From the NCBI GenBank assembly GCA_003635265.1, contig PYIZ01000010.1, forward strand, positions 388,576-452,575: DNA of 64,000 nt. Reading direction: 5' to 3'. Every line of letters starts with the position of its first letter. Positions within the stretch are counted from its first letter, which is position 1. The position numbers were made by a program, and so were the translations under genes. Below, piece after piece: positions 35,363 to 43,435 of the stretch. The stretch is from Candidatus Poribacteria bacterium. Lineage in GTDB: Bacteria; Poribacteria; WGA-4E; PCPOR2b. Under the pieces are notes generated by a model, which saw only the letters and a list, made by a program, of their open reading frames with translations, did no database searches and had not been told where the DNA came from.

Positions 35363-36940
35363 ATGCACATAAAACGCTATCAAAGCTGGATTCTCGCCGG
35401 CATATCCGGCCTCCTATTCATCCTCAGCTTTCCAAGTTTCAACCTCTATGCACTGGGGTGGATCAGCCTAATCCCGCTGCTGATCGCCCTACAATCAACA
35501 GCTAACTGGAAGTCCGCCTTTCTACACGGCTATCTCACGGGAGCGATTTTCTTTCTCGGACTAGTCTACTGGATCATCCTACTCTATCCTTTTGCAAACA
35601 TATTCCTGACCACATTTGCATGGCTACTGCTAGCTGGCTATCTCGCGCTGTACTTCGGCATCTTTTCCGCACTGCTACATGCCCTCCCGTGGAAGTCCGG
35701 TCTGCCCTACATCTTGGTCGTGACCGCAATCTGGACAGGGTTAGAATGGGTGCGAAGTTGGTTTTTGACAGGCTTCCCCTGGGGCAGCATGGGCTATACA
35801 CAATGGAACAACCTACCAGCAATCCAGATTGCCTCGATCACAGGCGTGCACGGCGTTAGTTTCATCGTTGTCCTTCTCAACACAACAGTCGCAGATATAA
35901 TCTACACCTATTTCATAGCGAACAACCAACCGACCACCCCTAAAACCTCCTTACGCTTTACATCTCACGTTTTACGCTTCACTCCTATTGCGATTGTGAT
36001 CGCCGGTCTTATCTACGGCGCACAAGCACTGTCCAAGCCCGTTGAACATACCTCTGATTTCGAGATTGCCCTTGCCCCCGGGAACGTGCCACAGACCGAA
36101 AGGTGGGATCTCACATACTGGCCCCAAATCTTCGAGAGATACATGAATCTTATAAAAGCAGCGGACGCCGAAGAACCCGACCTCATCGTTTTACCCGAAA
36201 CCGCCCTGCGGGGCGAAATCTTTGTTCTTGAAGGGAACGTCTATATAAAGGAACTGAAGGAGATATTAGCCAATCAGCAAATATACCTTCTCACAGGACT
36301 AGCTGACTATACAGAGGCACCTAAAATATATAACAGTGTGTATCTGCTATCCCCAACCAGCGAAAAACTCGGAAGCTACTCCAAGATGCACCTTGTCCCT
36401 TTTGGGGAATACGTCCCGATCACCCGTCACCTTCCCAACTTTATCCAACTTTCCCGCGGATTTGAATCGGGCAAGTCAATCGACCTCTTCCCGATCCCCC
36501 ACACCGAAAACAGGCAAATGGGTGTTGTTATCTGCTTTGAATCCGTGTTCCCGGACCTCTTCCGCAAATTTGCCAAAAAAGGAGCGTCCGTAATGGGAAT
36601 CCTGACCAACGATGCGTGGTTTGACGGAACAGCATGCCCAGAACAGCATCTCGCGATGGCACCCTTCCGCGCAGTCGAGAACCGCGTAGCCGTTTTCCGT
36701 TGCGCCAACGGAGGAATATCGTGTATAATTGATGCGTTCGGCAGGACAGTCACAACACCGATTCTAGCTAATGATACAGAGAATTTTTTGATTGAGAGGA
36801 TCCCATTGAGCGACCGGGGTGGAACCGTTTATACGCGCTACGGCGATTGGTTCCCAATCCTATGTTTTCTTGTGAGTATCCTCCTGATCTTCTACCATCA
36901 TCGAACTTGGCTCGCCTCTAAACTCAAGCGAACCTCATGA
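35363..36940 (+). CDS. lnt: Apolipoprotein N-acyltransferase
   Basis: 525-residue inner-membrane enzyme that adds the third acyl chain to lipoproteins. About six N-terminal helices are followed by a periplasmic nitrilase-type domain. The catalytic triad is visible: Glu279 (VLPETALRGE), Lys341 (YSKMHLVPFGEYVP) and Cys391 (VVICFESVFPD). A last membrane helix ends the protein. Between the membrane part and the nitrilase domain, residues about 194-207 (TSLRFTSHVLRFTP) are encoded by a sequence of the genome's TTACG/TTTTACGC repeat family. Presence of lnt with lolCD fits a full lipoprotein sorting route. Confidence 0.95.
   Translation: MHIKRYQSWILAGISGLLFILSFPSFNLYALGWISLIPLLIALQSTANWKSAFLHGYLTGAIFFLGLVYWIILLYPFANIFLTTFAWLLLAGYLALYFGIFSALLHALPWKSGLPYILVVTAIWTGLEWVRSWFLTGFPWGSMGYTQWNNLPAIQIASITGVHGVSFIVVLLNTTVADIIYTYFIANNQPTTPKTSLRFTSHVLRFTPIAIVIAGLIYGAQALSKPVEHTSDFEIALAPGNVPQTERWDLTYWPQIFERYMNLIKAADAEEPDLIVLPETALRGEIFVLEGNVYIKELKEILANQQIYLLTGLADYTEAPKIYNSVYLLSPTSEKLGSYSKMHLVPFGEYVPITRHLPNFIQLSRGFESGKSIDLFPIPHTENRQMGVVICFESVFPDLFRKFAKKGASVMGILTNDAWFDGTACPEQHLAMAPFRAVENRVAVFRCANGGISCIIDAFGRTVTTPILANDTENFLIERIPLSDRGGTVYTRYGDWFPILCFLVSILLIFYHHRTWLASKLKRTS
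35951..35982. repeat. TTACGCTTTAC repeat inside lnt
   Basis: TTACGCTTTACATCTCACGT, then TTTACGCTTCAC, in frame within lnt. The same words occur in intergenic repeats of this window, so a repeat seems to have entered the coding region at a tolerant loop. Confidence 0.55.
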
Positions 36941-37036
36941 CTGCTAGTAGATGGACATAACAGACCGAGCAATTCAAAACAGAATACCGTGCAGTGCTAA
37001 ATATATCTCTAGGCTCATGTTAAGAAATCGTGCAAC

Positions 37037-37070
37037 AGAAACCGAGTTTTGAAGAAAAAACTCGGTTTCT
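37037..37070 (+). terminator. Hairpin terminator after lnt
   Basis: A perfect 14-bp stem AGAAACCGAGTTTT / AAAACTCGGTTTCT with a short GAAGAA loop and CTTT after it, about 100 nt past the lnt stop and 70 nt before prfB. Confidence 0.65.
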
Positions 37071-37136
37071 CTTTGCGCTCTGTACTTTCTTTTTCCATGA
37101 ACCTATCTCTACTCAGGACCAGAAAGGAAACAGACA

Positions 37137-38244
37137 ATGCTCGCAGACTTAAAATCTGAACTTGAAGGGATGACAGCTCGACTCCTTGAACTTAGGGGGC
37201 ATCTTTGACTTAACGAATAAAGAAACAGAACTCGAAACCCTTCAAGAAGAAACGGCAAAGCCCGAATTTTGGAACGATCCCCAAAATGCCCAAAAGATCA
37301 CACAACGGGTCTCGAACCTGCGAGATGATGTAGAAAAATACCGAAAACTCAACGCCCAACTTGAAGATCTTCAGCTACTTCTGGGACTTGCAATCGAGGA
37401 AGATGATCAGACCGTAAGCGAAGAGATTGAAGCGGATCTGAAAGGGATCACGGCAGAGGTTGAGGAGATTGAATTTAAGCTGATGCTCAGTGGCGAACAC
37501 GATTCAAGCAACGCAATCCTGAGCATTCACCCCGGTGCCGGTGGTACGGAATCTCAAGATTGGGCAGCCATGCTGATGCGGATGCACCTTCGCTGGTGCG
37601 AAGCGCATAACTACAAAACCGAAACCATCGAACTACTGCCCGGCGAAGAGGCGGGCATCAAGAGTGCAACCATTTTGGTCACGGGTGAGTATGCCTACGG
37701 CTATCTTCGTGCGGAAGCGGGCATCCATCGCCTCGTGCGTCTCTCTCCCTTCGATTTTAATAATCGCCGTCACACCTCATTTGCGGCTGTCGCTGTCTCC
37801 CCCGAAATTAGTGATAATATTGATGTTGAAATCGACCCGGCAGATCTGCGCGTCGAAACCTACAGATCCGGCGGCGCCGGTGGGCAGCATGTCAACCGCA
37901 CCGATTCAGCGGTCCGAATGACCCATCTACCCACCGGAATTGTCGCACAGTGCCAGAATGAAAGGTCACAACATAAGAACCGTGAGATGGCGATGAAGGT
38001 TTTGCGATCACGGGTCTATGAGTATTATCAGACTCAACGCGACGAAGAAATTTCAAAGTTGCAAGGCGATAGGCTCGGCATCGAATTCGGCAGCCAGATT
38101 CGCTCCTATGTATTTCACCCTTACCGCCTTGTGAAGGATCTGCGCACAGGCGTTGAAACTGGAAATATCGATGCAGTTATGGATGGGGAACTGGATCAGT
38201 TTATCGAAAGCTATTTAAAAGACGCAAGAGCCGAAAAGAAATAA
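37137..38244 (+). CDS. prfB: Peptide chain release factor 2 (programmed +1 frameshift)
   Basis: 368 residues after frameshifting. The first 23 codons from ATG 37137 end at AGG GGG CAT CTT TGA C: an internal Shine-Dalgarno, the slippery CTT and an in-frame TGA (37206-37208). Ribosomes slip by one base and go on with GAC at 37207. This autoregulates RF2. Downstream are the anticodon-like SPFD (usual SPF tripeptide that reads UGA/UAA) and the catalytic GGAGGQHVNRTDSAVRMTH. AGAAAGGAAACAGACA precedes the ATG. Confidence 0.97.
37194..37209 (+). promoter_or_regulatory. prfB recoding site
   Basis: AGGGGGCATCTTTGAC: AGGGGG three bases before CTT TGA C, nearly identical to the E. coli site (AGGGGGTATCTTTGAC). 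It senses RF2 level. Confidence 0.95.
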
Positions 38245-38277
38245 GGGGAACGCACACTACGTGACAGTAGTTTTTTA

Positions 38278-38306
38278 TTGCCGAAAGCCCATATAAATGC
38301 TATACT
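38278..38306 (+). promoter_or_regulatory. Sigma-70 promoter of lysS
   Basis: TTGCCG (38278-38283), 17-bp spacer, TATACT (38301-38306), giving a leader of about 27 nt to the TTG start of lysS. Confidence 0.65.
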
Positions 38307-38340
38307 AGCTTGTTAGCAATCTCTGTAAAGGAAAGTACAA

Positions 38341-39819
38341 TTGGAAGATTCAAGTGCATTGATGGATCAGCACCGAGAAAAGCTGGAAGAAATTCGTCAA
38401 CTCGGTGTAGATCCATACGCTTACAAATATTCACCGACCCATACAACCCAAGAAATCCGTGAACAATTTGCGGAGGTTGGAGATCAGCCGGACGAAACGA
38501 AAGCGGTGCGCGTTGCTGGACGGATTATGACCAAGCGCGACCACGGCAAAAGTGGGTTTGCACATTTGCAAGACGGGAGTGGTCGACTCCAGATTTACGT
38601 CCGTCAAAATGCGGTCGGGGAAGAAGCATATCAAGTCTATCGCAAACTCGATGTTGGCGACATTATTGGCGTTGGCGGTCCTGTTTTCCGCACCCGAACC
38701 GGTGAACTCACGGTGTTGGTTGATGATGTTGAACTCCTCGCCAAATCCCTCCGTCCTCCCCCAGAAAAATGGCACGGCTTACAGAATAAGGAGACACGGT
38801 ATCGTCAGCGATACGCAGACTTGATGATGAATCCCGACGTCATGCAGGTTTTCATCAACCGCACGCGGATGGTCCAAGCTGTCCGTGAATATCTCAATCA
38901 GGACGGTTTTATTGAAGTCGAAACACCAATCCTTCAACCAATCTATGGAGGGGCAACGGCACGTCCATTCACCACGCACCACAACGCATTGGATATGCCG
39001 CTCTACCTTCGTATCGCAAACGAGTTATATCTCAAACGACTCATCGTCGGTGGATTCGATCGCGTCTATGAATTTTCAAGAGATTTTCGGAACGAAGGAA
39101 TAGATCATGACCATAGTCCCGAATTTACGATGATCGAACTTTATCAAGCGTATGCGGACTATGAAGATATGATGGATTTGACCGAAAACCTACTTGCTCA
39201 CACCGCGAAAACGGTTCTGGGCACAACACAGATCACATACAAAGGCGATTCCATCTCGCTCGACCCGCCGTGGCGAAGATTAACGATGATCGAATCAATA
39301 AAGGAGGAAACCGGCACCGACGTCGATGAATTGACCGACGAAGCACTACGCAATGCAGTATTGGACGCTGGCGCTGATTTAGAAGGCGCAGCCCCTAGAG
39401 GAAAACTTATCGCCGAACTGTTTGAGGCGCATGTCGAACCAAATCTGGTTCAACCGACATTCATCTACGATTATCCCATTGAGATCTCACCGTTTGCCAA
39501 AAAGAAACGTGGGAGCGATCGCTTCGTTGAACGATTCGAGTTCTTTATCGCTCGCATGGAGATGGGCAACGCCTTCAGTGAATTAAACGATCCAATAGAC
39601 CAACGCGAACGATTTATTGAGGGCGCCAAGAAGGGGGAAGACGGGGCTGAAGATGCTCTGATGATAGATGAGGACTACCTGCGGGCGTTAGAGTATGGAA
39701 TGCCACCAACAGGCGGACTTGGATTCGGCATAGATCGACTTGCCATGTTACTCACGGATCAAACCTCAATCCGGGATGTTATCCTATTCCCACAGATGCG
39801 CCCGGAACGAACAGACTGA
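38341..39819 (+). CDS. lysS: Lysyl-tRNA synthetase, class II
   Basis: 492 residues. An N-terminal OB-fold anticodon domain (VAGRIMTKRDHGKSGFAHLQ) and a class II core with motif 2 (DRVYEFSRDFRNEGID) and motif 3 (GLGFGIDRLAMLLTD). It charges tRNA-Lys. The start is given as TTG 38341 because AAAGGAAAG is well placed before it; an ATG at 38362 would shorten the protein by seven residues and lacks such a site. Confidence 0.96.
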   Translation: MEDSSALMDQHREKLEEIRQLGVDPYAYKYSPTHTTQEIREQFAEVGDQPDETKAVRVAGRIMTKRDHGKSGFAHLQDGSGRLQIYVRQNAVGEEAYQVYRKLDVGDIIGVGGPVFRTRTGELTVLVDDVELLAKSLRPPPEKWHGLQNKETRYRQRYADLMMNPDVMQVFINRTRMVQAVREYLNQDGFIEVETPILQPIYGGATARPFTTHHNALDMPLYLRIANELYLKRLIVGGFDRVYEFSRDFRNEGIDHDHSPEFTMIELYQAYADYEDMMDLTENLLAHTAKTVLGTTQITYKGDSISLDPPWRRLTMIESIKEETGTDVDELTDEALRNAVLDAGADLEGAAPRGKLIAELFEAHVEPNLVQPTFIYDYPIEISPFAKKKRGSDRFVERFEFFIARMEMGNAFSELNDPIDQRERFIEGAKKGEDGAEDALMIDEDYLRALEYGMPPTGGLGFGIDRLAMLLTDQTSIRDVILFPQMRPERTD

Positions 39820-39890
39820 TTCACAAAGCATAAAGAAATGACGCAGTTGTTTTGGACTTCTCATCCCACGCGGTAAGAGAGATAGAAAGT

Positions 39891-40157
39891 ATGGACAAGC
39901 AAGCCATAAAAAAAATAGAGGTTTCCGTTTCGTTGAACTCTTCTCTGCTGAAGGTAATAGATGAGTGTGCAACGCAACTTCACTATAACCGCGAGGAGTT
40001 TATTGCGATGGCTTGCCAGCAATTCATTGGACAGATCAATCCCCAAGAACTCGAAAACATGTATTGTGAACGGCAGATGCAACAGTCTGAAGAATTGCAA
40101 TGGGCAGAAACAGCAGCTACCTTAGCAGGAGAAATTTTACCAAAGGAGGAGTGGTAA
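39891..40157 (+). CDS. MazE-like / ribbon-helix-helix antitoxin
   Basis: 88 residues from the ATG at 39891 (GAGAGATAGAAAGT upstream). IKKIEVSVSLNSSLLKVIDE is a ribbon-helix-helix N-terminus of the CopG/MazE-like type, and the acidic, Gln-rich tail QQSEELQWAETAATLAGEIL is a typical toxin-binding end. It is immediately followed (stop and ATG touching, 40155-40160) by the remains of a mazF gene. Confidence 0.65.
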   Translation: MDKQAIKKIEVSVSLNSSLLKVIDECATQLHYNREEFIAMACQQFIGQINPQELENMYCERQMQQSEELQWAETAATLAGEILPKEEW

Positions 40158-40275
40158 ATGAGGAAACCTGCTGACTATTCCTAAGAGTTTGCTCCAATCC
40201 CATATCTGCACGCTGACGACAGGGAAGATGCAAACCGTAGAACAGGCGATCAAGTTTGCTTTGGCACTAACGTAG
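40158..40275 (+). pseudogene. mazF-like toxin remnant with an internal deletion
   Basis: The ATG at 40158 touches the antitoxin stop and reads MRKPADYS before a stop, which fits the first residues of ChpB/MazF-type toxins. Shortly after, another frame reads SLLQSHICTLTTGKMQTVEQ and AIKFALALT to TAG 40273-40275, like the last helix of MazF (Q-x2-V-x-x-AI). The roughly 70-80 residues in between, including the RNase barrel, are missing. So the toxin gene appears deleted except for its two ends. Confidence 0.5.
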
Positions 40276-40287
40276 GTTTCACTCGCT

Positions 40288-41754
40288 ATGAAATATGAAT
40301 GGTTTATCGCATCCCGCTATCTGAAATCACGACGAAAACAAGCCTTTATCTCAATTATTAGTATCATCTCTGTGAGTGGAGTTACCCTCGGGATCGCCGC
40401 TGTCATTATCGTGATTTCTACCTTGGAGGGTGTTGGTCATGAGTTTAAAGAGAAATTCCTTGTTAATGAAGCCCATATAACTGTCCAATCGGCGCATGGT
40501 CATTTTCCAAATTATCAGGAAAAGATCGAGCAGATCGAAGGAATCGAAGGGGTCGTCGCCGCTTCCCCTGTGATCTTTAGGGCACTTGCCATTCAATCCG
40601 AAGGCAGCGAATCGCTTGAAGCGGTGATTCCTGTAAAAGGGATTGACCTGCAACAAGAAGATAGCGTTACAGGGTTTTCAAATTTCGTGAAGGATTTTGA
40701 GTCGTTTAATCAATCACCGTTCATCGATGAAGCGAATATACGCCTGGCTGGAAAGGAGACAATCAGCGGCGGTATTGTTCTGGGCTACCATGTCGCGCGG
40801 AGAATCGGTGTTGTTCCGGGGGATGTTCTCCGCCTTATTTTTAAGATGGTGCGGAGTCCCGCCAATCCCGGAACGTTTATGCCGTTGATGCGGAATTTTG
40901 TGGTCGTTGGGCTTTACCAATCGGGCCTGTATCTCCACGATAACGTATACGGCTTTATCGACCTAGAAACCGCTCAGACACTCTACCAAAAGCCGGATCA
41001 GATCAACCTTATTGAGGTGCGCCTCGTTCATGCAGACATGGCGCCGAAGGTCAGGGACGATATTAGACAAGAGATCCGTTTTGAACCGGGCTTGGGCGCA
41101 ATGCCGATAACCATGACATGGATGGAATCCCGTGCGGATTTTTTTCAAGCCCTTCAGCTGGAAAAACTTGCGACAATGGTTGTCGTCGCGCTAATCATTC
41201 TCGTGGCGGTATTCAATATCGCAAGCACACTCATCATGATGGTAATGGAAAAGACACAGGACATCGGCATTTTAAGGGCAATGGGAGCATCAAAAAAAGG
41301 AATCAGAAAACTCTTTATCCGTCAAGGCGGGATTATCGGCATTTTGGGATCTATTTTGGGAACCGCACTCGGTGTCTATGTTTGCTGGCGGCTTGAGTTC
41401 CAAATCGGCAATGTCCCACGTTGGTATGGTGTGTTAATTCTGTTAGTTCCAGTTGTGCTGCATGTGTGCAGGCGTATTTTTCGGTTGCCGATCAACGCAA
41501 CAGCGTTCCTTGTAATTTGGTGCATCGCAGCCGCGGTGTCCCTCTATTTCATCGCACAGCCAATTTACCTCGATGACATTTTCGGGAAAAATTTGAGCCT
41601 AGTCTATCAGCTTAACCAATTGCCGATCAAAATTAATTGGATCTTTGTCGGCCTTATGAACCTTTTGTCAATTGGAACCTGTTGGCTTGCGGCGTTGTAT
41701 CCGGCACACAAAGCGGCCAATCTAAACCCCGTTGAGGCACTCCGACATGAATAA
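40288..41754 (+). CDS. lolC: Lipoprotein-releasing ABC transporter permease (LolC/E type)
   Basis: 488-residue inner-membrane permease that lifts mature lipoproteins from the membrane for LolA. MKYEWFIASRYLKSRRKQAF and SVSGVTLGIAAVIIVISTLEG are typical; the periplasmic MacB-like domain follows and the FtsX core comes later (EKTQDIGILRAMGASKKGIR). It is about 75 residues longer than usual: between the third FtsX helix (GVYVCWRLE) and LNQLPIKINW lies an insert (about 370-440) with two extra hydrophobic segments (VLILLVPVVLHV, AFLVIWCIAAAVSLYFI). Ends with NPVEALRHE and overlaps lolD by 8 nt. Only one permease gene is seen, so it may work as a homodimer (LolF-like). Confidence 0.9.
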   Translation: MKYEWFIASRYLKSRRKQAFISIISIISVSGVTLGIAAVIIVISTLEGVGHEFKEKFLVNEAHITVQSAHGHFPNYQEKIEQIEGIEGVVAASPVIFRALAIQSEGSESLEAVIPVKGIDLQQEDSVTGFSNFVKDFESFNQSPFIDEANIRLAGKETISGGIVLGYHVARRIGVVPGDVLRLIFKMVRSPANPGTFMPLMRNFVVVGLYQSGLYLHDNVYGFIDLETAQTLYQKPDQINLIEVRLVHADMAPKVRDDIRQEIRFEPGLGAMPITMTWMESRADFFQALQLEKLATMVVVALIILVAVFNIASTLIMMVMEKTQDIGILRAMGASKKGIRKLFIRQGGIIGILGSILGTALGVYVCWRLEFQIGNVPRWYGVLILLVPVVLHVCRRIFRLPINATAFLVIWCIAAAVSLYFIAQPIYLDDIFGKNLSLVYQLNQLPIKINWIFVGLMNLLSIGTCWLAALYPAHKAANLNPVEALRHE

Positions 41755-42427
41755 CCTCATCCGCGTTGTTGACCTATATAAATCTTACTACGATGGCTTA
41801 ACAGAACTTCCTGTACTTAGAGGAGTTGATTTGGAGGTTAAAAAGGCGGAGATTGTAGCAATTGTCGGTGCCTCCGGTGTCGGAAAAAGCACCTTGCTTC
41901 ATCTACTTGGTGGGCTTGACCGTCCAACAGAAGGAACGATCTTCTATGAAGGAGAGGACATCTTCGCGTTAAACGACCAAGAACTGGATCGGTTCCGCAA
42001 CGAAGAGATCGGTTATGTTTTTCAGTTTCATCATCTCTTACCAGAATTCACGGCGCTTGAAAACGTTGCGATGCCGGGGTTGATTGCCCGGCAAAAATCC
42101 GATGTTGCGCACGATCGGGCAAAAGAGTTACTAGAATATGTCGGCTTGGGGGAACGACTAGAACATCGTCCAACTGAACTTTCCGGCGGTGAACGGCAAC
42201 GCGTTGCTATAGCGCGTGCTTTAGTCAATCAGCCAAAGATTGTGTTGGCAGATGAACCAACGGGCAATCTTGACCAAAAAACGAGTGAAGCGGTGCACGA
42301 TTTGCTCTGGACGCTTAATGACCAATTCAACCAGACGTTTATCATCGTGACACATAATCAGACACTCGCCCAACGCGCGGACCGGTTGGTTCAACTCGTC
42401 GATGGTCAAGTATTTGACCCAGTGTAA
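41747..42427 (+). CDS. lolD: Lipoprotein-releasing ABC transporter ATP-binding protein
   Basis: 226 residues from ATG 41747. Walker A GASGVGKSTLLHLLGGLDRP, signature LSGGERQRVAIARALVNQPK, Walker B VLADEPTGNLD, and LDRFRNEEIGYVFQFHHLLPEF, which marks the MacB/LolD class. It energises the permease encoded just upstream. It overlaps lolC by 8 nt, which suggests coupled translation. Confidence 0.95.
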   Translation: MNNLIRVVDLYKSYYDGLTELPVLRGVDLEVKKAEIVAIVGASGVGKSTLLHLLGGLDRPTEGTIFYEGEDIFALNDQELDRFRNEEIGYVFQFHHLLPEFTALENVAMPGLIARQKSDVAHDRAKELLEYVGLGERLEHRPTELSGGERQRVAIARALVNQPKIVLADEPTGNLDQKTSEAVHDLLWTLNDQFNQTFIIVTHNQTLAQRADRLVQLVDGQVFDPV

Positions 42428-42503
42428 CGGTTACGTTTCTAAATATGTGATGTGCAATACACGATTCGCAGATACAGCGAGTCGTAGATTCGAGGAAAAC
42501 GCT

Positions 42504-43379
42504 ATGTTGGTTTATATTGATGGGGAATACTTTCCGCAAGAAGAAGCGAAGATTTCTGTTTTTGATCACGGTCTACTTTACGGAGACGGGGTCTTTGAAG
42601 GTATCCGATCTTACAAGGGGCGTGTCTTCAAACTTGATGAGCACCTACAACGTCTCTACGATTCGGCAAAAGCCATTATGCTCGATATTCCCATCTCCAT
42701 TGAGGACATGGAAGCAGCAGTGTTGGAGACGCTCCGCCGGAATCAACTTCATGATGCTTATATCCGTCTGGTTGTAACTCGCGGTGTCGGTGACCTCGGC
42801 TTAGATCCGGATAAGTGTCCCGTGCCGACCATCATTATCATCACGGATAAAATTTCGCTCTACCCCCCAAACTTTTACGAAGATGGCTTAGAAATCGTCA
42901 CAGTTTCCGTACGCCGAAATTATGCTGAAGCAATCAGCCCCCGTATCAAATCGTTGAACTATCTTAACAATATCTTAGCGAAGATAGAGGGCAAACAGGC
43001 AGGTGTCGAAGAAGTGCTCATGCTGAATGCGGAGGGATATGTTGTAGAATGCAGCGGAGACAATATCTTTTTCATTAAAGATAATATCATTGTTACGCCG
43101 CCCACCCATCTCGGCATCTTGGAGGGAGTTACCCGTAATACCGTCATCGACTTGGCGCGCGAATTGGGTATCACTGTCGAAGAAAAGGTGTTTACCCGAC
43201 ACGACCTGTATACCGCCGAAGAATGTTTTCTGACGGGAACCGCTGCTGAAGTAATTCCGGTTGTCAAAATAGATCAGCGTATCGTTGGCAATGGCTCGCC
43301 GGGCACCGTTACGCAGAAGCTGATTGAAGAATTCCATCACGTTACGGATGTATTGGGAACCCGTATTTACCCCGAATGA
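42504..43379 (+). CDS. ilvE: Branched-chain amino acid aminotransferase
   Basis: 291 residues from the ATG at 42504 (GAGG eight bases upstream); the frame opens earlier but the family begins at MLVYIDGEYFP. Fold type IV PLP enzyme: DHGLLYGDGVFEGIRSY, the PLP Lys in SPRIKSLNYLNNIL, and the phosphate-binding GVTRNTVIDLARELG. It transfers amino groups to make or degrade Val, Leu and Ile. No operon link to the envelope genes around it is evident. Confidence 0.93.
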   Translation: MLVYIDGEYFPQEEAKISVFDHGLLYGDGVFEGIRSYKGRVFKLDEHLQRLYDSAKAIMLDIPISIEDMEAAVLETLRRNQLHDAYIRLVVTRGVGDLGLDPDKCPVPTIIIITDKISLYPPNFYEDGLEIVTVSVRRNYAEAISPRIKSLNYLNNILAKIEGKQAGVEEVLMLNAEGYVVECSGDNIFFIKDNIIVTPPTHLGILEGVTRNTVIDLARELGITVEEKVFTRHDLYTAEECFLTGTAAEVIPVVKIDQRIVGNGSPGTVTQKLIEEFHHVTDVLGTRIYPE

Positions 43380-43435
43380 GGTTCATCGTAAACGTCAGAT
43401 AATCCGGACCACCGACGAAACGGAGGAGGAAAGCA

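Noticed and set aside
37206..37208. TGA in prfB as a selenocysteine codon, given the sel genes nearby
   Set aside because: The surrounding AGGGGG...CTTTGAC is the classical RF2 frameshift site and the following frame is +1.
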